This document shows, in pieces, positions 19,698 to 28,488 of a stretch of DNA of 54,780 nt. The stretch lies in NCBI GenBank assembly GCA_009377865.1, contig WHTH01000025.1, positions 1 through 54,780 on the forward strand. The letters run 5' to 3'. The notes below the pieces were generated by a model that was given only the letters and a program-made list of their open reading frames with translations, made no database searches and was not told the DNA's origin. The translations under genes and the position numbers were made by a program. This DNA comes from Pseudonocardiaceae bacterium (GTDB taxonomy: Bacteria; Actinomycetota; Actinomycetes; Mycobacteriales; Pseudonocardiaceae). Numbering within the stretch: position 1 is the first letter of the stretch; each line of letters begins with the position of its first letter.

Positions 19698-20658
19698 CAC
19701 AAGGTGGACAGCGCGGACAGGGTTGCAAGGTGCCCGTCCAACCCTCTCTCCGGAGCACCGCTGCCACCTCGGCAGCGACACCGCACGGGTCCTGGTCGAC
19801 GTCGTGCCAGCCGAACGCCAGTCTCGGTCGCGCCGCAAGCTCTGCCGCGTTGTCCCTGCGTCGATCTCGGAACGCGATCTCGGGTGCCGCGTGTGCGAGC
19901 CGCCCGTCGAGCCGCACGATCAGCGGCACGCCGGTGGCGTCGTAGCAGCAGTCCTCCCACAGCGTGTGACCATCGACGACCACCGGATGCTGGCGGGCGG
20001 CGGTGGGTAGGTGATGGCGCTGCTCCACGTCGGTGAGGTACCGGTACTCGAGCATCGAGAGCACCCCGTCGGCGAGCAGCCCGACCCCGAGTTGGATGGC
20101 GGCGTGGTGCCGCCACGGCCGGCGCTGGGTCAGCGCGGACATCAGCTGCCGCACCGGCACCTTTCCCGCTGCGAGCGCGATCACGCTCTCGGTCGCCATT
20201 GCGGGGTCGTCCGCCGCAGCCGCCACGTCGATCACGGTTTGTGCGCGCCGCGTCCGCGGCGGGTCGGCTTCGGTGGCGATGGTGGCAAAGGCCCGACTGC
20301 GGTGTAACCGCACGCAACTGATGGAGGTCGCAGAACAGCCGTACGGGACCGTGACGTGAACGGGCTGAGTGTCGTTCGGTGGGAGCAACCCCCACTCTTC
20401 GGCCGCCGTGCGGTGACTGAGTACCGCTGGGTCACCGGCGTAGAGCAACGCGGCACGCAGCTGTGCAGCGCGAGGTAGCGGCCCGGTGAAGGTGGCGAAC
20501 ACGCTGTGGTGGACCCGCTGCCACCGTCCGGCCGCGAGGTGGGCTCGGATGACCTCGTCGGACAGGCCTTGCCCGATCACCTGCCCGCGACTAACCAGTC
20601 CGCACTGCTCGCCGAGCAGTCGTCGCCAGGAAACCGGGGCGTCGGATGGAGTCGACAC
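19690..20658 (-). CDS. AbiEi-antitoxin-like/DUF559-type protein of unknown function
   Basis: The 322-residue product starts best at a GTG at 20658 (MSTPSDAPVSWRRLL). It has an N-terminal winged-helix-like region (HLAAGRWQRVHHSVFATF), as in AbiEi antitoxins, and a C-terminal Vsr/DUF559-like segment with VRLDGRLAHAAPEIAFRDRRRDN and FGWHDVDQDPC. Such lone genes are numerous in actinobacteria. No toxin partner is adjacent. It is bracketed by the two 40-bp palindromes at 19658 and 20745. DNA binding or nuclease activity is possible, but the function is unknown. Confidence 0.7.
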   Translation of the reverse strand: MSTPSDAPVSWRRLLGEQCGLVSRGQVIGQGLSDEVIRAHLAAGRWQRVHHSVFATFTGPLPRAAQLRAALLYAGDPAVLSHRTAAEEWGLLPPNDTQPVHVTVPYGCSATSISCVRLHRSRAFATIATEADPPRTRRAQTVIDVAAAADDPAMATESVIALAAGKVPVRQLMSALTQRRPWRHHAAIQLGVGLLADGVLSMLEYRYLTDVEQRHHLPTAARQHPVVVDGHTLWEDCCYDATGVPLIVRLDGRLAHAAPEIAFRDRRRDNAAELAARPRLAFGWHDVDQDPCGVAAEVAAVLRREGWTGTLQPCPRCPPCGE

Positions 20659-20744
20659 GCAGGCACAGTGCGCACTCGTCGGTGAGCAGGGAAGGCGCTG
20701 GCCAGCAGGCTGTGGATAACCGCCCAGTTGTGGACAACCAAGTG

Positions 20745-20784
20745 GTGAGTGATTTTTGGGGTTATAACCCCAAAAATCACTCAC
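20745..20784. terminator. Second 40-bp perfect palindrome, terminator after the OtsB-GH15 gene
   Basis: Arms GTGAGTGATTTTTGGGG and its complement around TTATAA. Relative to the copy at 19658, two arm positions differ, and both changes are matched on the opposite arm, so pairing is kept. It starts eight bases after the stop of the trehalose gene. Confidence 0.7.
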
Positions 20785-20792
20785 CCACTCGA

Positions 20793-23324
20793 TCAGTTGG
20801 ATTGCGACAGGAGCTGGGCGCAGCGGATCAGGCCGAGATGAGAGTAGGCCTGCGGGTGGTTGCCCAGCGAGCGTTCGGCCACCGGGTCGTATTCCTCGGA
20901 CAGCAGCCCGGTCGGCCCCGCGACATCGATGAGCTGCTGGAACAGCTGCTGTGCCTCCACCCGCCGACCGGTCGCAAGGTACGCCTCGACCAGCCAGGCC
21001 GCGCACAGATGGAAGCCGCCCTCGCCGCCGGGCAGCCCGTCATCGCGGTGATAGCGGTAGACCGTGGACCCGGACCGCAGCTCCGACTCGATGGCAGTCA
21101 CGGTGGCCTGGAATCGCTCGTCGGCGGGCTCGATGAGGCCGGACAGCCCGACGTGCAGCGAGGCCGCGTCCAGGTCGGTCCCGTCGTAGGCGGTGGTGAA
21201 GGCGCCGACCTTGGCGTTCCAGCCTTGGTCGAGTATCTCGGCGGCGATATCGGACCGCAACTGCTTCCATCCCGGCTCGGCCGACCGACCGTACTGCGCC
21301 GCCAGCGCCAGCGCGCGGTCGACCGTGACCCAGCACATCACCTTGGAGTAGACGTGGTGACGGGCGGCCGACCGCTCCTCCCAGATGCCGTGGTCGGGTT
21401 CGTGCCAGCGCCGGATGACCGCTTCGGTCATCGCGCAGACCAGCTGCCAATCCCGGTCGGACAGCGCGCCCCGGCAGGTCGCCAGAGCGACGACCAGCTC
21501 GACGACGGGCCCGAAGACGTCGAGCTGGACCTGGGTGTTGGCGAGGTTGCCGACCCGCACCGGCCGCGAACCCGCGTAGCCGGGCAGTGTGTCGATGACC
21601 GCCTCCGGGCCCAGACCCGAGCCTTGCAGCGTGTAGAGCGGGTGCAGCCGTTCCGGTCCGCTCAGCGTGGCCAGCACGTTATGCAGCCAGTCCAGGAAGC
21701 CCTCCGCCTCGCGCGTGGAGCCGAGCGACACCAGCGCATGCGCGCTCAGCGCGCCGTCGCGCAGCCAGCAGAACCGGTAGTCCCAGTTGCGGACCCCGCC
21801 GAGTTCTTCGGGAAGCGATGTGGTCGCCGCGGCCATGATGCCGCCGCTCTCGGCGTGGCAAAGCCCGCGCAGCGTCAGCGCGGCGCGCTCCACCAGCTCG
21901 CGCTCCACCGCCGGCAGCGCCAGCCCGGCGGCCCAGCTCGACCAGTGGCTGCCTGCCGCCTCGCGTCGCTGCGGTTCGGGGGCCGGCGCGGGCGACAGGT
22001 CATCGCTGCCGCAGCGCAGCTCCAATACCACCGCACCCTCGGCGGGTGACACCACCGCCCGCGCGGACTCGTGCATGCCATCGAAGCTGATCTCCCAGCC
22101 GACGCCGGGGGAGCGCAGCACGATCGGCTCGGAGGTGCCGAGCACCCGCAAACCGCCGGGCTCGGCCTCCAGCCGTACCGGGACGTTGCCGAACTCCGGC
22201 CGTGGCGCGAACTCGACCACCGCCGTGGTCTCACCGGTGATGACGCGCACCAGGTCCGTCCGCTGCGGCGCGGTGACGAGGTCGAGGTAGTCGGTGACCA
22301 GCAGCCGCGACCAGCGGGTCTCGACGGTCATCGTGCCGGGCGAGTAGCGCTGCCCCAGCGGCAGCCCGTTGCGGTCGGGAAGAACCGAGAAATACCCGGC
22401 GGTCGGGCCGCCGAGCAGGTCGGCGAAGACCGCGCCGGAATCGGGCTCGGGATGGCACAGCCAGCACACCCGCGCATCAGGGGTCAGCAGCGCCACCACG
22501 CGCCCGTTGGACAGCATGCTGTGGCGTTCGATGGGCACCGCCTGCTCACCGTGCAGCCAGGTCCGGCGCTCCTCGAGCAGGAAAGCCAGCGCCCGGGCGA
22601 CGCCGTCGGTCGAGTCCACGCGGTGGCCGGCCCGGGTGTCGCCGGGGCCGACCTTGATGCCCAAGTCGGGGCCGTGCAGCCGGGCGAAGACCTTCTCGTC
22701 GGTGACGTCATCGCCGAGGAACACCGCAGCGGAGGCGCCGACCTGGTGGCGCAGCACGTCGAGTGCCTGGCCCTTGTCGGTCTGCACCACGGCCAGCTCG
22801 ATGACGGCCTTGCCCTCGGTCACCTGCACCCCGTCCCAGCGGCACGGGCCGTCACGGACCGCCTCGAGCACGCGCTCGGCTACCTCGGGCTCGGCCTGCC
22901 GGACGTGCACCGCGACACTGGCCGGCTTGCTCTCCAAGCTCGTGCCCGCAGTGCCCTCGGTGATGCGGCGCAGCTCGGTGTACAGGTCCTCGCGCAGTTC
23001 CCGGGCCTGCGGCGCCAGGTCGTGCACGAAGCCGACGTCGAACTCCGAACCGTGGCTTCCCACGAGGTGGATCTCGGAAGGCAGTCGCGACAGCGTCGCC
23101 AAGTCACGCAATGCTCTGCCGGAGATCACCGCGACAGTGGTGGCCGACAGTTCGGCCAGCGCCCGCAGCGCCGCCACCGACTGCTGGGTGGGAAGGGCGC
23201 GCGACGGATCCTGCACGATCGGCGCCAGCGTGCCGTCGTAGTCGCAGGCCACCAGTAGCCTCGGTGTGTGGGCCAGCTGTACCAGCACGCGGCGCAACTC
23301 TGCGGTGGTGACGTCGGCGGTCAT
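20793..23324 (-). CDS. Bifunctional trehalose-6-phosphate phosphatase / GH15 hydrolase (trehalase-like)
   Basis: The 843-residue fusion has an N-terminal HAD phosphatase of the OtsB type (residues 1 to about 255) with the nucleophile motif DYDGTLAPI, VISGR and GDDVTDEKVF. A GH15 glucoamylase/trehalase domain follows (about 265-843) with GVRNWDYRFCWLRDGALS and LLSEEYDPVAERSLGNHPQAYSHLGLI. The first part makes trehalose from trehalose-6-phosphate; the second resembles mycobacterial GH15 trehalases and would split trehalose. otsA lies immediately upstream with a 65-base gap, likely one transcript. The GH15 specificity is inferred. Confidence 0.9.
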   Translation of the reverse strand: MTADVTTAELRRVLVQLAHTPRLLVACDYDGTLAPIVQDPSRALPTQQSVAALRALAELSATTVAVISGRALRDLATLSRLPSEIHLVGSHGSEFDVGFVHDLAPQARELREDLYTELRRITEGTAGTSLESKPASVAVHVRQAEPEVAERVLEAVRDGPCRWDGVQVTEGKAVIELAVVQTDKGQALDVLRHQVGASAAVFLGDDVTDEKVFARLHGPDLGIKVGPGDTRAGHRVDSTDGVARALAFLLEERRTWLHGEQAVPIERHSMLSNGRVVALLTPDARVCWLCHPEPDSGAVFADLLGGPTAGYFSVLPDRNGLPLGQRYSPGTMTVETRWSRLLVTDYLDLVTAPQRTDLVRVITGETTAVVEFAPRPEFGNVPVRLEAEPGGLRVLGTSEPIVLRSPGVGWEISFDGMHESARAVVSPAEGAVVLELRCGSDDLSPAPAPEPQRREAAGSHWSSWAAGLALPAVERELVERAALTLRGLCHAESGGIMAAATTSLPEELGGVRNWDYRFCWLRDGALSAHALVSLGSTREAEGFLDWLHNVLATLSGPERLHPLYTLQGSGLGPEAVIDTLPGYAGSRPVRVGNLANTQVQLDVFGPVVELVVALATCRGALSDRDWQLVCAMTEAVIRRWHEPDHGIWEERSAARHHVYSKVMCWVTVDRALALAAQYGRSAEPGWKQLRSDIAAEILDQGWNAKVGAFTTAYDGTDLDAASLHVGLSGLIEPADERFQATVTAIESELRSGSTVYRYHRDDGLPGGEGGFHLCAAWLVEAYLATGRRVEAQQLFQQLIDVAGPTGLLSEEYDPVAERSLGNHPQAYSHLGLIRCAQLLSQSN

Positions 23325-23389
23325 GAGCCCGGGAGTCTATGGACGTCGCGCACAGCGGCGGTGCGCGCCCCCGCACGGTGGGTGGGCGC

Positions 23390-24820
23390 TCAGACCGCGC
23401 CGAGCGCCTCCAGGAACGACCGTGCCCAATGGTCCACGTCGTGCTGCATCACCTGCTTGCGCATCGTGCGCATCCGCTTCTGTCCCTCGTTCGGGTCGAG
23501 CGTGATGGCGTAGTAGATGGCGTTCTTGATGGCGTCGACGTTGTGCGGGTTGACCAGCAACGCGCTGGTCAGCTCGGCCGCGGCACCGGCGAACTCCGAG
23601 AGCACCAGCGAGCCACCGAGATCGTGCCGGCAGGCGACGTACTCCTTGGCGACGAGGTTCATCCCGTCGCGCACCGGGGTCACGAGCATCACGTCGGCGG
23701 CGAGGAAGAACGCCGCGAGCTCCTCGCGCGGGATCGACTTGTGCAGGTAGTGCACGGCGGGGTGGCCGACGCGGCCGTACTCGCCGTTGATCCGCCCGAC
23801 CGCCTGCTCGATGTCGGCCCGCATCTGCTTGTAGTGCTCGATGCGCTCCCGGCTGGGGGTCGCCAGCTGCACCATCACGACGTCCTCGGGGTCGACGTGC
23901 CCCTCGGCGTAGAGCTCGTAGAGCGCGTGCAGTCGCAGGTCGATGCCCTTGGTGTAGTCGAGCCGGTCAACCCCCAGCACGACCTTCGAGGGGTTGCCCA
24001 GCTCGTCGCGGATCTCGGCGGCGCGCTTGCGGACGCGGTCGCTGCGCGCAGTCTCGTCGAGGTGCGCGGAATCGATCGAGATCGGAAACGCGCCCGCCCG
24101 CACGTTGCGGTCGCCGACCTCGACGATGCCGGGCCTGGTACGCACCCCGACCGCGCTCTTCGACGCCGGCATGCCGGCGAGCCGGTGGGCGAGGTACAAG
24201 AAGTTCTGGGCGCCGCGGGGCAGCTGGAAGCCGACGAGATCGGCGCCGAGCAGCCCCCGGACCAGCTCGGTGCGCCACGGCAGCTGCATGAACAGCTCGG
24301 TGGGCGGGAACGGGATGTGCAGGAAGAACCCGATCCGCAGATCGGGTCGTTGCTCGCGGAGCAGCTGCGGCACCAGCTGTAGCTGGTAGTCCTGCACCCA
24401 CACCGTCGCACCCTGCCCGGCGACCTTGGCGGTGGCGGCGGCGAAGCGCTCGTTGACCGCGACGTAGCACTCCCACCAGCTCCGGTCGAACACTGGCGTG
24501 GCCACCACGTCGTGGTAGAGCGGCCAGAGCGTCGCGTTCGAGAAGCCCTCGTAGTACTGGGTGATGTCTCGGGCCGTCAGTGTCACCGGAAACAGCGTGA
24601 GATCGTCATCGGCGAAGGCCTCCACCTCGACGTCCGGCACGCCCGGCCAGCCCACCCACGCGCCCCGCCGGGTACGCAGGAACGGCTCCAGCGCGGCCAC
24701 CAGTCCGCCCGGGCTCGACTTCCAGCGCTGCGTGCCGTCGGGCAGCCGCTCCAGGTCGACCGGGAGGCGATTGGCGACGACGACGAAGTCCGCTTCGTTG
24801 GTAGGTCGTTGCGCTGCCAC
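23390..24820 (-). CDS. otsA: Trehalose-6-phosphate synthase (GT20)
   Basis: Joins a nucleotide-activated glucose to glucose-6-phosphate. The 476-residue protein shows the N-terminal [50 protein letters not shown] and [14 protein letters not shown] motifs that define OtsA. A GTG at 24820 is preceded by AGGAGG at suitable distance. With the downstream OtsB-GH15 fusion it forms a trehalose synthesis/turnover pair. Confidence 0.96.
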   Translation of the reverse strand: MAAQRPTNEADFVVVANRLPVDLERLPDGTQRWKSSPGGLVAALEPFLRTRRGAWVGWPGVPDVEVEAFADDDLTLFPVTLTARDITQYYEGFSNATLWPLYHDVVATPVFDRSWWECYVAVNERFAAATAKVAGQGATVWVQDYQLQLVPQLLREQRPDLRIGFFLHIPFPPTELFMQLPWRTELVRGLLGADLVGFQLPRGAQNFLYLAHRLAGMPASKSAVGVRTRPGIVEVGDRNVRAGAFPISIDSAHLDETARSDRVRKRAAEIRDELGNPSKVVLGVDRLDYTKGIDLRLHALYELYAEGHVDPEDVVMVQLATPSRERIEHYKQMRADIEQAVGRINGEYGRVGHPAVHYLHKSIPREELAAFFLAADVMLVTPVRDGMNLVAKEYVACRHDLGGSLVLSEFAGAAAELTSALLVNPHNVDAIKNAIYYAITLDPNEGQKRMRTMRKQVMQHDVDHWARSFLEALGAV

Positions 24821-24986
24821 CTTGCGTCGCCTCCTCGTGCCGGTCCCCCGCCGACCCTAGCCGGGGGATGGCCGCTGCGCCCGTTGCTATCCAGGCCGAC
24901 GGGCACCGCAGCGCCCGCTTCGTCATGCAGCGTCCTTGTGTGCGCGTCACGGGCGGTCTGACGCGCGGTTACGATGGCGCCATCGT

Positions 24987-25062
24987 GCCGGCGTAGCTCA
25001 ACTGGCAGAGCGTTCGCCTTGTAAGCGAAAGGTTCGGGGTTCGAGTCCCCGCGTCGGCTCCA
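24987..25062 (+). tRNA. tRNA-Thr (anticodon UGU)
   Basis: A full cloverleaf is seen. Acceptor GCCGGCG pairs with CGTCGGC (one G-U). The D arm contains AGCTCAACTGGCAGAGC. The anticodon stem TTCGC/GCGAA encloses loop CTTGTAA with anticodon TGT at 25020-25022. The T arm contains GGTTCGAGTCC, and the 3' CCA is encoded. A TACGAT -10-like box lies at 24970-24975. Confidence 0.96.
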
Positions 25063-25083
25063 CCTCGTACGGCCTCCCGAGCT

Positions 25084-25158
25084 GAGCCACCCTCCGCTCC
25101 GCAGCAGGGATCGGCCCTCGATCCGCCCGGATTTCTGCTGGGAGGCGGAGTGCGGCTC
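25084..25158. terminator. Large imperfect hairpin downstream of tRNA-Thr (repeat element 1)
   Basis: GAGCC pairs with GGCTC at the base, CTCCGC with GCGGAG and CAGCAG with CTGCTG further in. The left arm from 25087 matches the left arm of the hairpin at 25680 in 23 of 26 bases. It probably terminates the tRNA transcript. Confidence 0.55.
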
Positions 25159-25165
25159 TCGGCCT

Positions 25166-25680
25166 GTGGACAACCGACGACGCCCGTCGCCGAACTGCGT
25201 CACGCTCACGGCGTGGGCCGTCGCCGACTCCGCGCTGCGCAGCGGTGTGACGACGTCCGACGCCCTGCACCTCGCGGTGCTCGGTCGGAGGGGCAAGCCC
25301 GGTGCCCGGCTGGCCGCCTGCATTGTCGATCGTGCGGACCCGCTGGCCGAGAACTGGTTCGAGTCGGCTTCCCGGTGGTGGCTGCTGGAGGCGGGCCTCC
25401 CGCGGCCGGCCTTCAGGTGCGTTTCGCCGACGCGGACGGGCTGGTCCGGGCCCGGGTCGACATGTTCCTGCCCGAGTACCGCACCGTCGGCGAGGCGGAC
25501 GGAGCAGGCAAGTACGCCGACCCGGGGGCGCTGTTCACCGAGAAGCAGCGCGAAGGCTGGCTGCGTGACGCGCACCACCTGCAGGTGGTGCGCTGGGTGC
25601 CGCCGGAGATGGCGAATGCGGGCGGAAGGGCTGCGGTCGTCGATCGCTTCCACCGGGCCTTCGTGCGCAACTCCCGATAG
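25166..25680 (+). pseudogene. DUF559/AbiEi-like protein remnant, N-terminally truncated and frameshifted
   Basis: Homology begins at about 25199 (TAWAVADSALRSGVTTSDALHLAVLG) and runs to LLEAGLPRPAF near 25412. It resumes one frame over with AGLQVRFADADGLVRARVDMF, GEADGAGKYADP, LFTEKQREGWLRD and LQVVRW, ending at the TAG at 25678. This is the C-terminal half of the same broad family as the gene at 19690. One base appears lost near 25412, and the usual N-terminal domain is absent. Hairpins at 25084 and 25680 flank it. Confidence 0.75.
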
Positions 25681-25750
25681 CCACCCTCCGCCCAGCAGCA
25701 GGAATCGACTGCTCAGAGGTCCTGATTCCTGCTGTCGGCCGTAGGGTGGC
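25680..25750. terminator. Large hairpin between the DUF559-like remnant and prfC (repeat element 2)
   Basis: GCCACCCT (25680-25687) pairs with AGGGTGGC (25743-25750), and CAGCAGGAATC with GATTCCTGCTG inside. It lies between convergent genes and is related to the hairpin at 25084. Confidence 0.6.
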
Positions 25751-25782
25751 CTCGCCAGCAGGCTCCGGGTTCGCCGCCGCGG

Positions 25783-27381
25783 TCAGGCGGATTCGGCGAT
25801 GAGCGGTTCGAGCTCGAGATCGGGCTGTAGCCGCTGTTCGAGGCCGAGCGCGGTGCGGTCGCGGAACACGGCGATCAGCGCGCCGTCGCGGTCGCGGCGC
25901 AGCACTTCACCACGGCTGTCGCCCAGCGTGGGGGCAGTCGCGGCGGTGACCTTGCGGGCGAGGCTGTAGGGCAGCCGGTCGAGGTCGATGTCCACGTTGA
26001 ACTCGGTCCGCAGCCGGTACTCGGCGACGTCGAACTGCATGGGTCCGACGGCGCCGAGAACGGGGGCGGCATCGCCTCGTCGGTCGGAGCGCAGGACCTG
26101 CACCACGCCTTCCTGCTCGAGTTGCGCGATGCCACGGTGGAAGTGTTTGGAGCGGTCGAGCTCGCGCGGGTGTGCAACCGCGAAGTGCTCGGGCGCGAAC
26201 GCCGGAAACGGCGGGTATTCCACGCGCGGCTTGCCCTCGTAGAGCGTGTCGCCGACCCGCAGCGCGGTGGCGTTGACCAGGCCGATGACGTCGCCCGGGT
26301 AGGCGGTGTCGACGGTGCTGCGGTCGCGGCCGAACATCTGCTGCGTGTACTTGGTGGCGAACGGCCGCCCGGTCTGGGCATGGGTGGCGGGGATGCCGCG
26401 CTCGAAGCGGCCGGAACAAACCCGGACGAACGCGACCCGGTCCCGATGAGCGGGGTCCATCCCGGTCTGCACCTTGAACACGAACCCGGAGAACGGGCTG
26501 TCGAGCGAGCGCGGCACGCCGTGGCGGTCGGCACGGGCGGCGGGTCGTGGCGCGAGGTCGACGAGGATGTCCAGTAGCTGGCGGACGCCGATGTTGAGCA
26601 CTGCCGCACCGAACAGCACGGGGCTCGCGGTGCCACCGTAGAACCGGCTGACGTCGAATTCCCCGCCGCTGGCGGTCAGCAGGTCGCATTCGTCCTGAGC
26701 GGTCGCCCAGTCGGCTGGCTCCTGCCGGGCCGCGGTGTCGGCATCGAGGTGTTCTTCCTCGGCGGGCGTCGCGCCGCCGGGGGTGCGCCGGTAGCGGACG
26801 AAGTCGCCGGTGCTGGCGTCGCGGAGGCCGTGGAAGTAGCCGGCCGCGCCGACGGGCCAGTTCAGTGGCATGGGCTGCAAGCCGGTGCGTTCGACGATCT
26901 CGTCGCAGAGGTCGAGCGCCTCCCGCCCGACCCGGTCCCACTTGTTGACGAAGGTGATGACCGGGGTGCCGCGGTGCCGGCAGACCTCGAAGAGCTTCAT
27001 CGTCTGCGGTTCGAGCCCCTTGGCGGCGTCGATGAGCATCACGGCGCAGTCGACCGCCGCCAGTACCCGGTAGGTGTCCTCGGAGAAGTCGGCGTGGCCG
27101 GGCGTGTCCAGCAGGTTGATCACGACGTCGCGGTAGCGGAACTGTAGCGCGGCTGACGTGATGGAGATGCCGCGAGCGCGCTCCATCTCCAGCCAGTCCG
27201 ACACGACGCCCTTGCGGCCGGCCTTGCCGTGTACCGCCCCGGCCTCATTGATCGCGTGGGCGTGCAGCGCGAGCGCCTCGGTGAGAGTGGACTTGCCGGC
27301 ATCGGGATGGCTGATCACGGCGAACGTCCGACGGCGCCCCGCCTCGACCACTGTGGTGCTGTGACCGCCCGGTGAGCTCAC
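25783..27381 (-). CDS. prfC: Peptide chain release factor 3
   Basis: A translational GTPase that recycles RF1/RF2 from the ribosome. The 532-residue protein has G1 SHPDAGKST (about residue 24), switch region RGISITSAALQF, G3 DTPGHADFSEDTYR and G4 NKWDRVGRE, followed by the RF3-specific C-terminal domains (DVIGLVNATALRVGDTLYEG; VGPMQFDVAEYRL). Full length for the family. No operon partner; it is divergent from the DUF2795-like gene. Confidence 0.95.
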   Translation of the reverse strand: MSSPGGHSTTVVEAGRRRTFAVISHPDAGKSTLTEALALHAHAINEAGAVHGKAGRKGVVSDWLEMERARGISITSAALQFRYRDVVINLLDTPGHADFSEDTYRVLAAVDCAVMLIDAAKGLEPQTMKLFEVCRHRGTPVITFVNKWDRVGREALDLCDEIVERTGLQPMPLNWPVGAAGYFHGLRDASTGDFVRYRRTPGGATPAEEEHLDADTAARQEPADWATAQDECDLLTASGGEFDVSRFYGGTASPVLFGAAVLNIGVRQLLDILVDLAPRPAARADRHGVPRSLDSPFSGFVFKVQTGMDPAHRDRVAFVRVCSGRFERGIPATHAQTGRPFATKYTQQMFGRDRSTVDTAYPGDVIGLVNATALRVGDTLYEGKPRVEYPPFPAFAPEHFAVAHPRELDRSKHFHRGIAQLEQEGVVQVLRSDRRGDAAPVLGAVGPMQFDVAEYRLRTEFNVDIDLDRLPYSLARKVTAATAPTLGDSRGEVLRRDRDGALIAVFRDRTALGLEQRLQPDLELEPLIAESA

Positions 27382-27450
27382 GACGATGGGTCGGTGGGGG
27401 TGCGCAGCATGACCATACCCCTCATCGTATCGCTACCCTGACGTGACAGT

Positions 27451-27699
27451 ATGGTCAGCGTCGTGATCAACGTTGATTCCATGGCGGGAGCCGTGCCCGT
27501 GACCCGGTTCGAGATCCTCGACGCGGTGGAGGGCGCGTTCGTGCGCCGCCCGGTGACCAAGTCGGAGCTGCTGGAGTCGGCCCGGGATGCCGGCGCGCGC
27601 GTCGAGCTCCTCGCCACGTTGAACCGGCTGCGGGACCGGCGGTTCAGCAACGCTCGTGACCTGTGGGCCGATCTCGAGGACGTGCCCGTCGACCGGTGA
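27451..27699 (+). CDS. Small DUF2795-like protein
   Basis: An 82-residue acidic protein whose C-terminal half (SELLESARDAGARVELLATLNRL, then RRFSNARDLWADL) matches the DUF2795 pattern, a small helical domain of unknown role. No signal or membrane segment. The ATG at 27451 lacks a clear Shine-Dalgarno, so it may be leaderless or start at an internal ATG (27481). It overlaps the next gene by 44 bases. Confidence 0.65.
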   Translation: MVSVVINVDSMAGAVPVTRFEILDAVEGAFVRRPVTKSELLESARDAGARVELLATLNRLRDRRFSNARDLWADLEDVPVDR

Positions 27700-28333
27700 A
27701 CGCCGTCCAGACCCGCCCGAGTCGCTGACCCAGCTACTGGGCGGTGGCCGCAGCGCGCTCGACGCCACGGCGCCCGCGGTCGTGTTCGTGGCGGTCTGGC
27801 TGCTGTCCGGCCGCTCGCTGGAATGGGGAGCGGCGGCCGCGCTGGCCACCGGGTGCGGTGTGGCCTTGATCCGCTGGCGCAGCGGCGGGCGGCCGCTCGC
27901 CGCGCTGCTGGGACTGCTCGGAGTGCTGGCCGCGGTGCTGGTCGCGCTCTACACCGGCCGTGCGGCGGACTTCTTCCTCGTTCAGCTGGTGTCGAACCTT
28001 GCCAGCGCGCTGGCGTGGACGGTGAGCATCCTGGCGCGCTGGCCGCTGCTCGGGATCGTGGTCGGTGGGCTGCTCGGCCAGCGCACCTCCTGGCGGCGGG
28101 ATCCGGCGCTGCTGCGTTCCTACGCGCTCGCGTCCTGGCTGTGGGTGGGCCAGTACGTGCTCCGGGTCGCGGTGTTCACGCCGCTGTGGGTCGCGGGGGC
28201 CGTGCTGCCGCTCGGGGTGGCGAGGGTGGCGTTGAGCTGGCCGCTGGTCACGGTGTGCGTCGCCGCCAGCGGGACCGTGCTGCTACGCTCACTGCCCGAC
28301 GACCACCCCGGCCTGCGCCGCCCGCGCCGGTGA
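27656..28333 (+). CDS. DUF3159 family membrane protein
   Basis: The 225-residue (or shorter) protein has five to six transmembrane helices, including APAVVFVAVWLLSG, AALLGLLGVLAAVLVALYTG and a characteristic GRAADFFLVQLVSN and ASWLWVGQYVLRVAVFTPLW. These features mark DUF3159, a family of predicted transporters or membrane proteins without known function. The GTG at 27656 is the only in-frame start before the first helix. It lies within the preceding gene, so the pair is probably co-translated. Confidence 0.8.
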   Translation: MTCGPISRTCPSTGERRPDPPESLTQLLGGGRSALDATAPAVVFVAVWLLSGRSLEWGAAAALATGCGVALIRWRSGGRPLAALLGLLGVLAAVLVALYTGRAADFFLVQLVSNLASALAWTVSILARWPLLGIVVGGLLGQRTSWRRDPALLRSYALASWLWVGQYVLRVAVFTPLWVAGAVLPLGVARVALSWPLVTVCVAASGTVLLRSLPDDHPGLRRPRR

Positions 28334-28488
28334 AGCCCGCCGTCGCGCGATACCGTGCGCGCCTACGACGTGAGTTTGCTCACGGGGGTAATAGCCCGCA
28401 GCTTCGGCCTGGGGGCTTCCGCTGCGCACTCGCGACGGGTTCACTGTGGCGTGGCTGATTGCGCCACCGAACCGAAAGGATCGCAACC

